From contig JAJAYR010000041.1 of NCBI GenBank assembly GCA_026786155.1, positions 1 through 6,821 of the forward strand: a stretch of DNA of 6,821 nt, read 5' to 3'. Below are positions 5,196 through 6,821 of this stretch, piece after piece. Each line of letters opens with the position of its first letter. Position 1 is the stretch's first letter. Under the pieces are notes generated by a model. It searched no databases. It worked only from the letters and a program-made list of their open reading frames with translations, and was not told where the DNA came from. Both the position numbers and the translations under genes were made by a program. This DNA is from Pyrinomonadaceae bacterium (GTDB taxonomy: Bacteria; Acidobacteriota; Blastocatellia; Pyrinomonadales; Pyrinomonadaceae).

Positions 5196-6821
5196 ATCTT
5201 CGCTCAAAACCTTCACGCCCAACGATTCGGCTTTAGTCAATTTTGAACCGGCATCGCTTCCGGCGACGACGTAATCGGTTTTTTTGCTGACCGATGAAGA
5301 AACTCGTCCGCCGCGTTCCTCGATGAGTTTCGCCGCGTCGTCGCGCGAAAATTCGTCGAGTTTTCCCGTCAAAACAAAAGTTTTACCGACAAAATTTTCG
5401 TCGAGATTTGCCGTCGCCTCGCCGTCAATTTCGGTTTTCACGCCCGCCGCTTTTAATCTGTTAATCGTTTCCTGATTTTTCGGATTTTGAAAAAAACTGT
5501 GAACCGAAACGGCGACCGCCAAACCGATTTCGTGAATCGCGTCGAGTTCTTCGACTGTTGCATCGGCAAGGTTTTCGATGTTTCTAAACGACCGCGCCAA
5601 AATCTTCGCGTAGCGTTCGCCGACGTGCCGAATATCCAAACCGTAAAGCAATTTTTGCAGTCCGCGCCCTTTCGATAATTCGATTTGTTCGATTAGTTTC
5701 GTCGCCGATTTTTCGGCTTTGCGTTCGAGCGCGGCGATTTGCTCAAACGTCAAATCGTATAAATCCGCGACGTTTTTAACAAGCCCCAAATCAACCAGCA
5801 TCTCGACTAAACCATCGCCTAAACCTTCGATGTCCATCGCTTTCCGCGCCGCAAAATAAAGCAGACGCGCCTTGATTTTCGCCGGACAATCAGGATTTGA
5901 ACAGCGCGTAACGGCTTCGCCGACGGGACGCACCGCCGGAAAATGACAGACCGGACAAGTTTTCGGAAACTCGTAATCTTGTTCAGTTCCGTCGCGTTTC
6001 GATTCGATAATCTGCAAAATCTGCGGAATAATTTCGCCGCTCTTTTCGATTAAAACCCAATCGCCGATTTTCAAATTCAATCTTTTAATTTCGTCTTCGT
6101 TGTGCAGACTCGCCCGCGCAACCGTCGTTCCGGCGAACGTAACCGGCGTTAAATAAGCGACGGGCGTGAGTGCGCCGGTTCTGCCGACTTGAATTTCGAT
6201 GCTTTCAAGGCGCGTTGTCGCCTGCATCGCCGGATATTTATAAGCAATCGCCCAGCGCGGAGCTTTCGTCGTCGCGCCGAATTCCTGCTGAAGCTGCGTT
6301 TGATTGACTTTGACGACCACGCCGTCAATTTCATAATCGAGCGCGTCGCGCAACGCCTGCATTTCGGCGATAAACGCGGCGAGTTCGTCAAAATTTCCGC
6401 ACAAAGCGCGATTCGGGTTGACGTGAAAGTTTTTCGCCGCGAGCCATTCAAAAATCGCCCAGTGCGTCGCAAACATTTTTTGCGTCCCCGCTAAAAGGTC
6501 ATACGGAAAAATGTCGAGACCGCGTGATTTGACGACTGTGGAATCGAGTTGACGCAGAGTTCCCGAAGCGCAGTTGCGCGGATTGGCGAAAGTTTTCTCG
6601 CCCTGCATTTCGAGTTCGGCGTTGATTTTTTGAAACTGTGAGCGCGGCAGAAAAACCTCGCCGCGCACTTCGACTTTTTCGGGAAAATCGCCGTTTAATT
6701 TCAGCGGAACAGAGCGAATCGTTTTGACGTTTGAAAAAACATCGTCGCCGACCGCGCCGTCGCCGCGCGTCGCGCCTGAAACTAAAACGCCGTTTTCGTA
6801 ATGCAGCGCAACCGATAAACC
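5172..6821 (-). CDS. ligA: NAD-dependent DNA ligase LigA (5' partial)
   Basis: The last 549 residues of LigA, which seals nicks during replication and repair using NAD+. The frame is open to the window edge. The first visible residue is the Gly of the KxDG motif (aligning to E. coli Gly118), so the catalytic Lys and about 117 N-terminal residues lie outside. Visible numbering: ATRGDG of the adenylation domain (16-21), VRGEVF motif III (52-57), FANPRNCASGTLRQLD (78-93), IDGVVVK (165-171), AIAYKYPA (191-198), the OB fold (about 205-275, with VGRTGALTPVA), a four-Cys zinc finger (Cys289, 292, 307, 312), helix-hairpin-helix region (about 320-445) and a C-terminal BRCT domain (about 476-549). The codon at 6668 is an internal GTG valine, not the start. 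All domains are present and spaced as in the family. It ends 3 bases from the stop of the convergent DUF5615 gene, and no hairpin terminator is visible at that end. Confidence 0.96.
   Translation of the reverse strand, partial: GLSVALHYENGVLVSGATRGDGAVGDDVFSNVKTIRSVPLKLNGDFPEKVEVRGEVFLPRSQFQKINAELEMQGEKTFANPRNCASGTLRQLDSTVVKSRGLDIFPYDLLAGTQKMFATHWAIFEWLAAKNFHVNPNRALCGNFDELAAFIAEMQALRDALDYEIDGVVVKVNQTQLQQEFGATTKAPRWAIAYKYPAMQATTRLESIEIQVGRTGALTPVAYLTPVTFAGTTVARASLHNEDEIKRLNLKIGDWVLIEKSGEIIPQILQIIESKRDGTEQDYEFPKTCPVCHFPAVRPVGEAVTRCSNPDCPAKIKARLLYFAARKAMDIEGLGDGLVEMLVDLGLVKNVADLYDLTFEQIAALERKAEKSATKLIEQIELSKGRGLQKLLYGLDIRHVGERYAKILARSFRNIENLADATVEELDAIHEIGLAVAVSVHSFFQNPKNQETINRLKAAGVKTEIDGEATANLDENFVGKTFVLTGKLDEFSRDDAAKLIEERGGRVSSSVSKKTDYVVAGSDAGSKLTKAESLGVKVLSEDKFKELII

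Noticed and set aside
6666..6668. GTG at this point as the ligA start
   Set aside because: The frame continues upstream with clear ligase sequence (GLSVALHYENG, ATRGDG), so this codon is an internal valine of the VRGEVF motif.
1..6821. CRISPR array, tRNA, rRNA or insertion sequence
   Set aside because: No regular spaced repeats, no cloverleaf or rRNA-like stretch and no transposase frame were seen on either strand.

Overview
The window reads as an ordinary chromosomal stretch of a free-living Gram-negative-type bacterium. It has moderate GC (about 60-67% in sampled lines of the main genes), standard start and stop codons and a periplasm-type folding factor. The general look, including the intergenic AAGGACT-type heptamer repeats and a long PpiD-like protein, reminds me of Acidobacteriota (Blastocatellia). 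That placement is an impression from memory, not a measured result.

Layout, left to right. Positions 2-2211 on the + strand carry the end of a branched-chain amino acid (or related amide/urea-type) ABC importer operon: a permease fragment (livM), then the two ATPases livG and livF. livM and livG are 2 bases apart. livG and livF are separated by an 84-base gap holding a heptamer-repeat inverted repeat whose right arm supplies the livF ribosome binding site. A strong hairpin terminator at 2234-2268 serves livF and the convergent gene that follows.

Positions 2294-4351 on the - strand encode a 685-residue, membrane-anchored PpiD/SurA-like protein with SurA-type N-terminal and parvulin-like domains. 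The parvulin domain lacks both usual histidines, so it is probably a chaperone rather than an active isomerase. A 221-base spacer (4352-4572) separates it from a divergent, AT-rich two-gene cassette on the + strand (4573-5168): a DUF433 antitoxin-like protein and a DUF5615 PIN-like protein, overlapping by one base. This spacer holds a candidate promoter for the folding factor, a perfect 7+7 palindrome and a possible extended -10 for the cassette.

Positions 5172-6821 on the - strand are ligA, the NAD-dependent DNA ligase. It is complete at the C-terminus but cut by the window edge one residue after the catalytic Lys-x-Asp. The toxin-like gene and ligA converge with only 3 bases between them.

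The genes fall into unrelated jobs: nutrient uptake, envelope protein folding, a toxin-antitoxin-type cassette and DNA replication/repair. I see no clearly new multi-gene system. The most interesting features are the livG-livF repeat hairpin that could hide a ribosome binding site, the histidine-less parvulin protein, and the small AT-rich cassette with its possible operator.
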